Origin: Sphagnum compactum
Taxonomy: Eukaryota; Bryophyta; Sphagnopsida; Sphagnales
NCBI GenBank assembly: GCA_965153455.1
Contig: OZ234495.1
Location: 6,138,001-6,202,000, forward strand
Length of the DNA: 64,000 nt
Reading direction: 5' to 3'
Part shown: piece by piece, positions 36,701-46,499 of the stretch
Numbering within the stretch: position 1 is the stretch's first letter
Layout: every line of letters begins with the position of its first letter
Position numbers and translations under genes: made by a program
Notes under the pieces: generated by a model
What the model was told of the DNA's origin: nothing
Database searches by the model: none
What the model saw: the letters and a program-made list of their open reading frames with translations, nothing else

Positions 36701-36849
36701 AAACAAAAAAAAGGAAAATTAACAGGTAGATGGGTGTAGGGTACCCTAAACCATCTATTTTGGTAGATGGGTGTTTTAAAGCCCACTATCTCTACATGGA
36801 AGCTTTAAAAATCCCAAGCACACCTTTTATGAAATGATTGTTTGATTGG
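33765..36849. other. Intergenic DNA, no gene recognised
   Basis: A 100-codon frame at 33953-34255 and a 110-codon frame at 35579-35911 have no recognisable domain. A run of ten or more G residues sits at about 34428-34438. Near 35760-35830 the word TGTTCCC recurs every 10-25 bases. Confidence 0.5.
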
Positions 36850-36850
36850 A

Positions 36851-37047
36851 AGATATCACTAAACAATTACCAGTTGGGTGATGTTTTCTTTTGATTATAA
36901 GATATCACTAAATAGTTACCAATTGGGTGATGTTTCCTAATGAGCTAACTTCTGAATTGTTTAGGTGTTTGCTCATTCATGATGTTTCCTAATGAGCTAT
37001 CTTCTTAATTGTTTAGGTGTTTGCTCATTCATGAAGTTTCCTGATGG
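36851..37047. repeat. Two nested tandem duplications (49-bp and 52-bp units)
   Basis: AGATATCACTAAA starts at 36851 and 36900 (period 49). GATGTTTCCTAATGAGCT starts at 36929 and 36981, with a partial third start at 37033 (GAAGTTTCCTGATG), giving an exact 52-bp period. The second unit spans AATTGTTTAGGTGTTTGCTC. The copies are close to identical, so this is recent slippage or unequal exchange. Confidence 0.85.
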
Positions 37048-38511
37048 ATGGTTTTACATTACACACAGCTTTAAGAATTGCACATAGCATGTTGGAATTT
37101 TAGAGCATCATTTCTAGATTGTCATTGAGGACCATTGTGTGAAAATGTATTGGCCAGATGAATGAATTCAGCAATTTTTCTGGGGACATAATTGAAATTT
37201 TGATAACAAATTGCAACACTTATGTTTAATGCATACATACCTAGTGTCAGTAGGAACTTGAGGTCAAGTAAGATCGCCAACCTTCATTAGAAAGGTAATG
37301 TTATTGTTTGTGGACTTGTCTTTAGCATTGGCACCTCTATAGTTGAATATCTTGTTGTGTAAACATTGAAGGAAAATATCAATCAATATAAAGAAGTGGA
37401 TGGCCTATCTAACCACAAAACAAAATGAAACTGAGAATTTAGTCCTTATTTGTTCACTTGCCCCTTTGTGGACCCCTTCGGGGTTTTGCGCTTTTGGCTG
37501 GGACTTGGGTCCTCTCTCTTTGCTCTTCCTTTACCCCTTACATGGGTGCTTTGTTTAATGCAGTTTACCAAGGTTTCATCACATTTCCAACATTTTTTGA
37601 CAAAATGAAAGAACCAGCTTATATGGACAAGAAAAACATTGAGTAGACGCCCATAATCCAAAAGTATTGAATAAAAGTAAAGTTAACATTTGGTATGCGC
37701 AAAGTGCAACACACAATCAAATAATAGACAGATAAATTTACCATGCTATTTCTGAAGGCGCTACTGTGTCACTGTTGCATCAGCAGCACATGATAGTTGG
37801 AACAGATTCTTGCTAATTTTGTAAGAGTTCACAATACATTTGAATCTTAATTGAAATGTTCATTTCAATTTTAGTTAGGGGCATGTTCGGGACAACTTTG
37901 GAAAATTTATTATATATGTTCCATATTTTATATGTGATTTCCATGGTATACCATATAAAAGGGTGATTGAAGATCTGCACTTTATTTCAGGTTTATAGGG
38001 AGATTTGACTAAAAGAGCGGATGTGTAAGTTCCATCTGCAGTATCATATTTGCATATATTAGATGGGTATGGTCAAAAAAATTGCATACGTCAGTGTACT
38101 TAATGATTTTTCACTTTGCACCCACTGGTGTACAATCCAAACTCCTGTTGCAACATCACATAGAGCTATAACCAATAATCCACGGGAGACAAGCGCCTTT
38201 CTAACTTACAATATCTGACAAATGTATATTAGTATTTCACTTTCCACTGTTGTAACATCTGCATTTCAGAAAATAGTGTTGAAAAGTTCATGCAACATAA
38301 GTACATGTGTGGACAGAAATGTCATGGAAAAATACAAATGGGTACAGTTGATTTCAAGAAAAAAAACTAAACAAATAAGACAATGCACAAGCAGATTGTC
38401 CACAGCTCATTTATACTCAACTTGGCATCCTCAAATGCAAATGGTTGCTATATTCTCAATCCATACATACTCATCAAATTCTCAAGCAATACATACTTCT
38501 ATTGTGACTCT
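37048..38511. other. Intergenic DNA downstream of the SAM synthetase gene
   Basis: No gene or RNA was recognised. The open frame beginning at 38222 runs into the tandem repeat at 38512 and is not supported as a gene. Confidence 0.5.
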
Positions 38512-38735
38512 CCATTGTAGCAGATGCTCCAAAATGCAGCTATCGAAAACAAGAAATACAACTTTCAAAGAGCAATACATACCTCCTCTTCCCATTGTAG
38601 CAAGTTGCTGCAAAAGGCAGCTAACAAAAACAGGCAATACAACTTTAAAAGACCCAACATGTTCTTCCAGCTCCCCATAGTAACAGATGCCCCAAAATGC
38701 AGCTAACAAAAACAAGAAATAAAAAAACTACAACT
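38512..38735. repeat. ~80-bp tandem repeat, three copies
   Basis: Copies start at 38512 (CCATTGTAGCAGATG), 38592 (CCATTGTAGCAAG) and 38675 (CCATAGTAACAGATG), giving periods of 80 and 83. Each contains GCAGCTA(T/A)C(G/A)AAAACA and AATACAACTTT or a variant. They begin about 370 bp downstream of the SAM synthetase stop codon and could overlap its 3' transcript. Confidence 0.8.
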
Positions 38736-39108
38736 CCAAAAACAACATTCACAAAGCTCCAGCAAGTGAAAAAAAATCCAATGGCAAATGTAGGCCTAAT
38801 CATGGCCAGCATTTGCCAAAGCCACTGATTTGTCTCAGGACAGAAGCCTGTAAAACAAACAGTGAAATCCATATAATGGGAGTTTGGTTAAGAAACCAGG
38901 ACCTCTGTTCATATGAGTAACCAACCATACATCGAATAGTAAAGAATATCTCCACCTCTATCCCACAACACTCACCTCACAATCAAAAGAAGTATTATAA
39001 AAGTTATTCAAGGGTAAGAGAAAATACGCTGCTAAAACATTCTCAAAACCCTTCGCGAAAATCATTGGAAAGCAAATCTCTAATGGACGGGATAGGCAGG
39101 CAGGCTCT

Positions 39109-40290
39109 CTAAGCTGCTGCCTTCTCCCACTTGAGGGGCTTGACAACCTCCCAAGTGAAATCAGGGTCGTCGCGGCCAAAATGACCATAGGCCGCAGTCT
39201 TCTGGAACCTCTTGTTGCCACCACGCTTGAGATCCAGATTGATGGACATCATTCCAGGTCTGAAGTCAAAGTTCTCCTTGATGAGCTTCAGAATCTCAGC
39301 ATCCGGGATCTTTCCCGTGCCATAAGTGTCAACGAAAACAGACAGCGGCTCTGGCACACCGATCGCATATGATACTTGGACAATGCAGCGTCGTGCAAGG
39401 CCTGCAGCTACGATACTCTTGGCGGCTTGCCTCACAATGTAGGCACCGCTACGATCAACCTTTGTAGGATCCTTACCAGAAAAAGCGCCACCGCCGTGCG
39501 CTCCCCATCCTCCGTAGGTGTCGATGATGATCTTCCTTCCCGTGAGACCCGCATCTCCGTGTGGACCACCGATGACGAACCTTCCCGACGGATTCAAGTG
39601 GAAAATGGTGTTCTCGTCAAGATACTTCTCCGGTATCACTGGCTTGATGACATGTTCGCGCAAATCGGCCGCGATCTCGTCGTTGGTGACGGTCTCGTCA
39701 TGTTGAGTGGAGATCAGAACGGTGTGTACTCTCAGTGGCACCATGGCACCACCGTCGTTCTTGTACTCGATGGTCACCTGCGTCTTTCCATCGGGCCTCA
39801 ACCAGCCGCACGTCCCGTTCTTCCTTACCTCTGTCAGCTTTGCTCCAAGCTTCGTGGCCAAGACGTGAGTCAACGGCATCAACTCCTCGGTTTCGTCAGT
39901 CGCATACCCGAACATGTGTCCCTGGTCACCGGCACCGATATCCTCGGGCCTCTTGGTGAGATGGCCGTGAACACCCTGTGCAATGTCGGGGCTCTGAGCT
40001 TCAATGTTCATAAGAACCTTACACTTGTCGGCATCGAGCCCAACGGCATCTGAGACAAAACCGATCTCCCGGCAGGTATCCCTCACGATCTTTTCGTAGT
40101 CGACCTTCGCCTTGGTGGTGATCTCTCCGAACACCATGACCATGTTAGTCTTGGTGCAAGTCTCGCAGGCCACCTTGCTGTCAGGATCCTGCTCAAGGCA
40201 GGCATCGAGTACTGCATCGGAGACTTGATCGCAAAGCTTGTCAGGATGTCCCTCGTTCACAGACTCGGAGGTGAATAGGAAAGTCTCCAT
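39109..40290 (-). CDS. SAMS: S-adenosylmethionine synthetase (methionine adenosyltransferase)
   Basis: The enzyme makes S-adenosylmethionine from methionine and ATP in the cytosol (and nucleus). It supplies methyl groups for lignin, lipid, DNA and histone methylation and is the precursor for ethylene, nicotianamine and polyamines. The frame is intact: 393 codons, ATG at 40290, TAG at 39109, the usual plant length, with no intron inside the coding part, as is typical of plant SAMS genes. Visible hallmarks are NEGHPDK (residues 12-18, with the catalytic His15), [15 protein letters not shown] (119-133), the loop GGGAFSGKD (266-274) followed by [10 protein letters not shown], and the conserved end YGHFGR...FTWE. 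The N-terminal, central and C-terminal domains are all complete, so the homodimer or tetramer fold should be normal. Coding GC is far above the flanks, which argues for a maintained, well-expressed gene. A retrocopy is unlikely because promoter and leader-intron signals are present. No operon-like neighbour exists. Confidence 0.98.
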   Translation of the reverse strand: METFLFTSESVNEGHPDKLCDQVSDAVLDACLEQDPDSKVACETCTKTNMVMVFGEITTKAKVDYEKIVRDTCREIGFVSDAVGLDADKCKVLMNIEAQSPDIAQGVHGHLTKRPEDIGAGDQGHMFGYATDETEELMPLTHVLATKLGAKLTEVRKNGTCGWLRPDGKTQVTIEYKNDGGAMVPLRVHTVLISTQHDETVTNDEIAADLREHVIKPVIPEKYLDENTIFHLNPSGRFVIGGPHGDAGLTGRKIIIDTYGGWGAHGGGAFSGKDPTKVDRSGAYIVRQAAKSIVAAGLARRCIVQVSYAIGVPEPLSVFVDTYGTGKIPDAEILKLIKENFDFRPGMMSINLDLKRGGNKRFQKTAAYGHFGRDDPDFTWEVVKPLKWEKAAA

Positions 40291-40661
40291 CTACAATCAC
40301 ACCAAGAAAACACACAAACGAAACAAATGAAGTGAGTGCAAGAAACCAGACAACTAATACCTTCCGATCGACTAAAGTAAAACAACAAACTGAACCCTCA
40401 AGAATACTCTTCGCTTTAGCTACATCAATGGAACGCAATAAACCACAAAAACCCTCAATCACTGCAACCAGTTATCACAGTAAACTACCCGACTTCGTCC
40501 CCCACGCACTCACAACAACCAAGAAAATGTAGGGAAAACAATGAAAAATTCTCACACACATCGACGGTAATCTTCACAAGAGAAATGGCGCTTTAGAAAT
40601 AACAGGAGAAACAAAGGACTTCAACGATGTCGAAAAATAACGACAAAACAGCGCACCACAC
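40291..40661 (-). other. SAMS: Probable 5'-leader intron of SAMS, acceptor abutting the ATG
   Basis: On the minus strand the bases just before the ATG are a long pyrimidine-rich tract ending TTGTAG, an excellent acceptor that places the start codon as the first three bases of exon 2. A matching donor is CTTCAAG|GTGTGG at 40662/40661, giving a 371-nt intron. A nearer donor (GGAAG|GTATTA, about 40361) would give only ~71 nt and leave several upstream ATGs in the leader, so I prefer the first. Plant SAMS genes commonly have one intron in the 5' leader. Confidence 0.6.
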
Positions 40662-40788
40662 CTTGAAGAAAAACTCCTAGGAAAGCACCGCGGATTCCTC
40701 CTGGCAAGTTCCTCCTCTGAAGAACGGGGAAGGCACACCACTGGGAGAAAGCAGGCACTTCTGAAAGCAGCGAATGTCGATGAAAGAT
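40662..40788 (-). other. SAMS: Probable 5'-UTR exon 1 of SAMS
   Basis: Inferred from the TATA box at 40816-40822 and the donor at 40662. It is moderately GC-rich and has no in-frame extension of the protein. The exact transcription start is not visible from sequence. Confidence 0.45.
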
Positions 40789-40815
40789 GCAAAAGAAAGC
40801 AATGGACGATACGTT

Positions 40816-40822
40816 CTTATAC
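40816..40822 (-). promoter_or_regulatory. SAMS: TATA box of SAMS
   Basis: GTATAAG on the minus strand within TTGTATAAGAACG. It would put the start site near 40785-40790. The 150 bp upstream (to about 40970) are GC-rich, with a GGGCGGGGGACAG word near 40845-40858. A (GC)n run at 41061-41075 lies further upstream. Confidence 0.6.
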
Positions 40823-41060
40823 AACAAAAGAGGACACCTGCTGTCCCCCGCCCCACAAAGCGGCACCCAGTGTCCAGAGGTGCGAGACGAAATCGTCACC
40901 GTCCGGTTGAAGCAACGACGACGATGAGATCCCCACCGAGTCTGGAACAACTGTAAATTGCCTGGTACCTTACTAGCACGTTACAAGTTACCATTTACAA
41001 CTCACTAGTTTACTGTACATTGTACCTGACCTACTCACCATTTGGCCGCTTTCACACTGA

Positions 41061-41076
41061 TGCGCGCGCGCGCTAA
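41061..41076. repeat. (GC)n microsatellite upstream of SAMS
   Basis: TGATGCGCGCGCGCGCTAAA, an alternating GC run of about 14 bases. It is striking in this AT-rich, CpG-poor background. Confidence 0.85.
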
Positions 41077-41289
41077 AGGTTGGTTAAGCATTAACTATGG
41101 TTATTTCACCCAATTCTGCACCCAATTCTCTCACACGACAAAATTTTGTTGGCGGGCAGCTGTGAGCTGAGTATAAAACAAATGTGGATATAACGATAGC
41201 ACCAATTCAAGTATTTAATTGGAAGAGGATTGTTGTTTGGCAAATATTACCAAAGGTGGATTATCAGTGTGTTGGGTAGTTCTTAGAAT

Positions 41290-41640
41290 GAGTGACGGGT
41301 TACTCATTGGTTATCAACTTGGGTATATAGTCACCTACCCATCGGTTCTCAAAATAACCAAAGAGAATTGGTTTTGATACATATTCATGGTTCTCAAAAA
41401 TAAGAAAAACTAGGTAGAGAACCGTCAGTTCTATGTCGGTTCTTTTCATGAAAACCATTGGTTCTTGAAGTGTTCTGCAAACACCTGGAACCAATCGGAT
41501 CTTCTTTGTTTCTGAAATTTTCCAAAAATTCTGAAGGGGGGAGACCGTGGTGGTTTTCTGAAGATCTGGAATATTCGAAGAACCCAAACCAGTGGTGGTT
41601 CTTAAAAATTTCCAAGAACTACTACTGTACAACACACTGT
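41290..41640. repeat. GGTTCT/AGAACC repeat family, block 3
   Basis: Words such as ATCGGTTCT, GTCGGTTCTTTTCATG, AACCATTGGTTCTTG and CAAACCAGTGGTGGTTCTT recur in both directions, as in the blocks at 26.5, 30.5 and 45.5 kb. The open frames on both strands here are by-products. Confidence 0.5.
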
Positions 41641-42089
41641 GGTAATTGTTGTATGATTTCTATTCAAAATGGTTCACTGATTATGCATTGGACGTTTTGA
41701 AGTTTGTGCCCCATTTTGTAGGTATTCTTAGAAGTGGAAATGGGCACCTAATAATTTATAGGAGGTTAAGAAGCACAGTTTCTCTTCATCCGCAAGCAAT
41801 TTTCTTGCAAACTGTCAGACTTTTTGGCGTCTTGTCCAGACTTTGTCTCCGTACAGGCCCTTCCCAAAACAAACAAAAAAAAAACAAAAAAAACGCAAAA
41901 CAAAACAAAAGCATGCCTTCTTTTTTCTCTCTCTCTCTCTCCAGTGATACCCGGCGGGTATCTAATTAACAAAACCGACAAAACTTTCGAACACATTTTT
42001 GTGCCAGGTAACAACCTCAAAGCAACATGTCCCAAAATAAGCACCTGCCCGAGGTTAAGCTGAGGGGAACGCATAGTTTGGGAACACCA

Positions 42090-42114
42090 TCCTCCTCCTC
42101 CTCCTCCTCCTCCT
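42090..42114. repeat. (CCT)n microsatellite
   Basis: Eight CCT units follow ACCAT and end in GGGG. Confidence 0.95.
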
Positions 42115-42442
42115 GGGGTGTTAACTTACCCTACACTTGTGTGGTGTTTTTTTGGAAATAATTCACCTAGACGGTTAACACATGACACCTAGGTGAACCC
42201 TTTTCAGACATCAGAAAAATTTCCATGTGCACATAAAAGGTGTTTGCCAGTTTCCACACAGAAGAATATTGTTCTTCTGCAAACAGCATGTGTGTATTCT
42301 TATCAAGAACATTATATACTATGGAATGGTCAAGCCCTTGCCCATTATGTTAGGCAAGGCACCAGGTAAATGATTAAACAAGTCTGATTAATTATTCCAG
42401 GAAATACAGTGACATTAAACTGCCTTTCTTGAGTCGTATACA

Positions 42443-42489
42443 TGTGTGTGTGTGTATGTGTGTATGTGTGTGTGTGTTTTTTTTTTTTG
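42443..42489. repeat. (TG)n then poly-T microsatellite
   Basis: ATGTGTGTGTGTGTATGTG with two TATG interruptions, then a run of 13 T residues. Short (AT)n follows at about 42597-42618. Confidence 0.9.
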
Positions 42490-42619
42490 GTTTGGAACCA
42501 TATCTTCATCCTCATCTTCGCACCAACCGTGCACACAATTCACACTTTTGTTTAGCTTTGTGGGTTTGGTTGTCTACCAAGATTGAATGTCGTGTGACAT
42601 ATATATATACATATATATG

Positions 42620-44022
42620 GTAATGGCACATTTGAACAGTAAATTTATTCTTCTTGATCTAATACCATGATGTTGTAAAAATGTGGATATCCAAGTTGGT
42701 GATGTGCCATTCGAGAAACAATCTATCTTTTAATATTGTTCACGATGACAATATTCTAATTGTTTGATGCTAATATGGGTTAATTTGGTATCATTTTTTA
42801 TGCTAGCAATATGACATTTGTGGCAATATTGTTATCAAAGTTCAATTTTTTCTTGAGAAGGATTTTCAAGCACATGATAGTCTTCAAATTTGTAATGTTG
42901 CATTACTTGGATCTAAGCTTAATGTATTAAATGGTATTTTCTCATGCTTCCCTTGCACAAAAATTCTAGTTTGATGTTGCCCGATGTAATTCAAACATTT
43001 CTTGCTATATCTCGTTTTGAATATGTGAGCTTCAACATTAGTCAAAGCAAGCACGACCAAGATCCTCAACACACCTACACCATATCTATTGTTTGTGGAT
43101 GTAACATGGAATCTCAAAAAAGGTCGCCAAATCTCAAATTTAAAATGTGTAAAGGCACGTTATTTTTGGTCAATCCAAGTATTTGTATACAAAATGTTCA
43201 ATTTTTTGTATTACTCTTGAATCCTCGAAATAAGTTTCAAAATAGTGTTGTTTTATGTCTCCAATTTTTGGGGTCTGATAATTTTGTCTAATTAGCCTTT
43301 GATCCAATATATTTGAAATTTGTTGTTGATACTTTTACTGATTTCATTTTTATAGGCACTCACTATTCATTCCAAGTACATGGAGTTCTTGGGGTTTTTG
43401 TTTTCATGAGGTGGCTATTATGTGGCATGACCATGGCTAATCCAGGTTGCGAACATAGTAGCCATCATTTGATAATACTTCATTTTGAAATACATATCAT
43501 GAACTAGACCTTGATCCTCCACAAGCCAACCCTAAACCCTAACATTTTTGTTTAATTCATATTATAAATAGCTACGCTTCACACATTTTCTAATGACTTG
43601 AGACAAAAACCGTTGCCTAGTTGCACACATTTCCACCATGTAGGCATGGTGAATTGACAAACTTCCTTTAAGCACCCTCAAAATTGCCAATACCTTTCAA
43701 CAAGGAAATCTCCCTTGTAATATGGATACCAAAAAATGGCCATAAGTTTTTTGGCTGTCAAAAAATTTACATAATATGTATGGTAGGCAATGTGGCGTTC
43801 AAAATGTATCAATTTTCAGTTTTTAATTTTGGCAAAAGTTGAACCAAATAGCATTGGTGCCAATTTGCCAACACACTAAGCTTTGTAGCTCAATTTTTTT
43901 CACCGTTTTGCCTTTTAGGATATGCTGGGCAATGAGGTACTACTACCTATTTTCTCAAGGTTCCTGTAATGTGCTAAGGAGATGAAAAGTAGCATGAGGA
44001 GGAGATCCCCTCATCAACCCCA
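42620..44022. other. Intergenic DNA, possible old coding decay, nothing identifiable
   Basis: Frames of 77-115 codons at 42884-43291 overlap on both strands and are interrupted. No family was recognised. Confidence 0.45.
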
Positions 44023-44182
44023 ATGCACTCCATGGAGATGCTCGGGTTGAGAAAAAAGAGATTCTTACCAAGTTGGTTTGTCTTACAAAGCACAAAGGTG
44101 ATTGTTGGACACAAGACACCACCACCACTTAATGCTGACCTTGTCTCTCTTCGGCAGAGGGAACCAACAAATCACCAGCACA

Positions 44183-44266
44183 TCAACTATTGGAAGCTGG
44201 AAGACCTTAAATCAGCTATGGGTCTCAACTATTGGAAGCGGGAAGACCTAAAATCAGCTATGGGTC
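44183..44266 (+). repeat. 42-bp tandem duplication
   Basis: Copies 44183-44224 and 44225-44266 begin TCAACTATTGGAAGC and end CAGCTATGGG(T). The unit is 14 codons, so an overlapping 109-codon frame (44023-44352) carries NYWK(L/R)EDLKSAMG twice. The frame has no other support, and I treat the array as the feature rather than the frame as a gene. Confidence 0.85.
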
Positions 44267-44677
44267 CTTATTGTAGGCAGTACAAAAGTAGTGTGCGCGC
44301 TTCTTCTTTTTTCCCACACTACCCATTTGCCTATCCAAGATATATCTGGTGATGCCCATCATACACATCTTGATGCTGCCCCCAGACACACTTCGGGTCC
44401 TGTTATGTTCTGTATACCTCATTACAAGCGCAAAATATGCACAACATGGGTCCAAATTGTGTCTGGGCATTATCCATCTTTTTTTGAGAAAAAGAAGGAT
44501 TGGGCCAAGGGCAGACAAGGAAAATAAAGATGCAGGCAGTACTTTTCAGTTTTTTTTTAATGTTAAAATTTTGGCAAATTTTGACCCAAAAATTAGCAAA
44601 ATTAGTCAAAAATTATACTTGGCAAGAAATCCAAATTTTTCCTAATTTCTTTGTTGGAAAATGAAAAAAATTCACCA

Positions 44678-44719
44678 GGAGTAGGAGGGGGAGGGTTCTT
44701 ACTCCTACTCCTCAGGAGT
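44678..44719. repeat. Hairpin-forming inverted repeat (GGAGTAGGAG)
   Basis: GGAGTAGGAG at 44678-44687 pairs with CTCCTACTCC at 44702-44711. An overlapping small palindrome, ACTCCTCAGGAGT, follows at 44707-44719. Confidence 0.75.
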
Positions 44720-45049
44720 GAGAGGGATCTTGAACCTACAAGTAAGCGTAATTTTCCTTACTTTGGGAGTTGGCACAATATATCCCCTTCTCTTTTCTAG
44801 AAGGGATATTTAAACATATAAGGTACCCTCCAAATACACTTAGGAAAATTTTCCTCGGTGTGCTTTCCACAATGAGTAGCCTAATACTCCTGAAAATAAA
44901 AGCTCGGTTTTCATTAGCCAAAATGCTAAGTACTAGAACTAAAAGTCACACCTCCTCTTATGGCCTTGCACAAGATAAGGTTGAACAACAGATTCTTTCC
45001 AAGCACCCACCACCTACGTTATGACCAATCACTACTTTATGTGCAGGAA

Positions 45050-45069
45050 ATACACACACACACACACAT
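45050..45069. repeat. (AC)n microsatellite
   Basis: TACACACACACACACACATA, nine AC units. Confidence 0.9.
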
Positions 45070-45469
45070 ATCTGGGAAGGAAGATATGGGAATCACTGGG
45101 AATGCCCACCTCCTTGCTTGGGGGCCATGGACACTTTGTGACACCATTATTGCTCTTTGTTGAAAATGAAACCTCCTCTGAGAAGGTGTGTCAGATTTGG
45201 ATCATTTCTTTGCTATAACTTGGTTCTGTAACCCTACTCTTTAAAAGTGATTTAACTTGGAGTTCATCAACATGGCTGCTGCATTGCTGCAATGCTGTTT
45301 TTTAAAGCTTTTTTAAGTGAATGATTGAACATGCCAGCCAGGGTAAGGTACTCCCAAAATACAAGGGTCGCAAGAGTGGGACAGGCCAGCTGAAGTGACT
45401 TGTGGCCCCCTCCAAGTTTCACCAACATGATGAATACAATATCCATAGTCCAGGTTGCAACTTGCTGCT

Positions 45470-45840
45470 ACCCAGTGTTGGGCGGTTCTTTGATTTCCCA
45501 AAGAAAGAACCGCTGATTTCTATTATATGAAAAGAAAAATCAGAATTGGCGGGGGGGGGGAGGAAAAAAAAGACTGATTCCAGGTATTTGGAAAAATCAA
45601 AATATAGAAATAGACTGAATCCAGGTATTTGAAGAAAAAATCAAAATTGAACAAATAAATTGATTGATTCCGGGTATTTGAAAAATCAGACTCAAAGAAC
45701 CAGGCGGTTTCGGGTACTTGAAAAAAATCCTGGCTCCAAGAACCATTGGTTCCAAGTGTTTTCTATACCCCCCCCCCTGCAAAGAGCCAATGACTTTTGA
45801 GAATTGCCGGTTCTTTGACTCTCTTTTTTTTCGCTGGGAG
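45470..45840. repeat. GGTTCT/AGAACC repeat family, block 4, with a hairpin
   Basis: GCGGTTCTTT (45482-45491) and AAAGAACCGC (45504-45513) form a perfect 10-bp inverted repeat with a 12-base loop. After it a ~60-bp unit recurs about three times: GACTGATTCCAGGTATTTG (45572), GACTGAATCCAGGTATTTG (45613) and GATTGATTCCGGGTATTTG (45662). G- and C-runs lie at 45550-45560 and 45767-45777. Confidence 0.65.
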
Positions 45841-46275
45841 GAGCCAAGGGCGGGTAGCTTCACCGACCCCTTTAGCTAGTTTTAGGTACTGGCCTGTCTA
45901 TTATATGAGGTCAATACGAACAGGTAAGGCCATAGCTGCTTTGCTCAGAACCAATAATTGAATGTCATGTGAACAAGTTGCCTAAAACCTTGGACAAGTT
46001 GTCTAAAACCACATAAGCTAGGTTGTTTTTACACACACACAAGAAATTCGTGTCTCGCATGTCTTGAAGGCCAAAATGGAACACATCTCAAAATCAATAA
46101 TATACACTTTGGACACATCCATCGACACAATAGAAAAATTGTGACAAATCCAAAAATTAAAATTAATTTTTAATTTTTATCAATGACAAGAATCACACGA
46201 CCAATATAATATAGCGTCTCCAAGGATAAGTTGGTACCATATTTCTATATGATCCATTAAAACTAGTGTGAACCC

Positions 46276-46290
46276 GGTGCATAATGCACC
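46276..46290. repeat. 15-bp palindrome GGTGCATAATGCACC
   Basis: Arms GGTGCAT and ATGCACC surround a single A. It stands directly before the C-rich tandem at 46300. Confidence 0.8.
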
Positions 46291-46299
46291 CGTCGAGCT

Positions 46300-46480
46300 C
46301 CCCCCCGCCCGGTCCTTCCCATTGCCCACTCCGGTTCTTTATCTCGTTGACCTCCCCCCGTCCTTCGCATTTTCCACTTCGATTCTTTAACCCGTTGATC
46401 CCCCCCCCCTCGCCCCGTTACCAAGCCCTGTCACTCGCTGCTTCACCGGCCTCTCCCTCCCCCACCCCCCAAAACCTCCG
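46300..46480. repeat. C-rich pyrimidine tract with a 48-bp tandem pair
   Basis: Units begin GTCCTTCCCATTGCCCACT at 46312 and GTCCTTCGCATTTTCCACT at 46360, then further C-rich DNA. Almost every run of three or more identical bases is C, so the complement is G-run rich. The 71-codon proline/serine frame across it is compositional. Confidence 0.75.
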
Positions 46481-46499
46481 TCACAGACAGACTTACTGA

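Noticed and set aside
38222-38680. A 152-codon plus-strand open frame
   Set aside because: Its second half is the 80-bp tandem repeat and it has no domain, promoter or splice context.
39376-40053. A 225-codon plus-strand open frame across the SAM synthetase gene
   Set aside because: It is the antisense shadow of the conserved SAMS coding sequence. Its residues form no known domain.
44023-44352. A 109-codon frame with an internal 14-residue repeat
   Set aside because: The repeat comes from a 42-bp tandem duplication. No other coding evidence was found.
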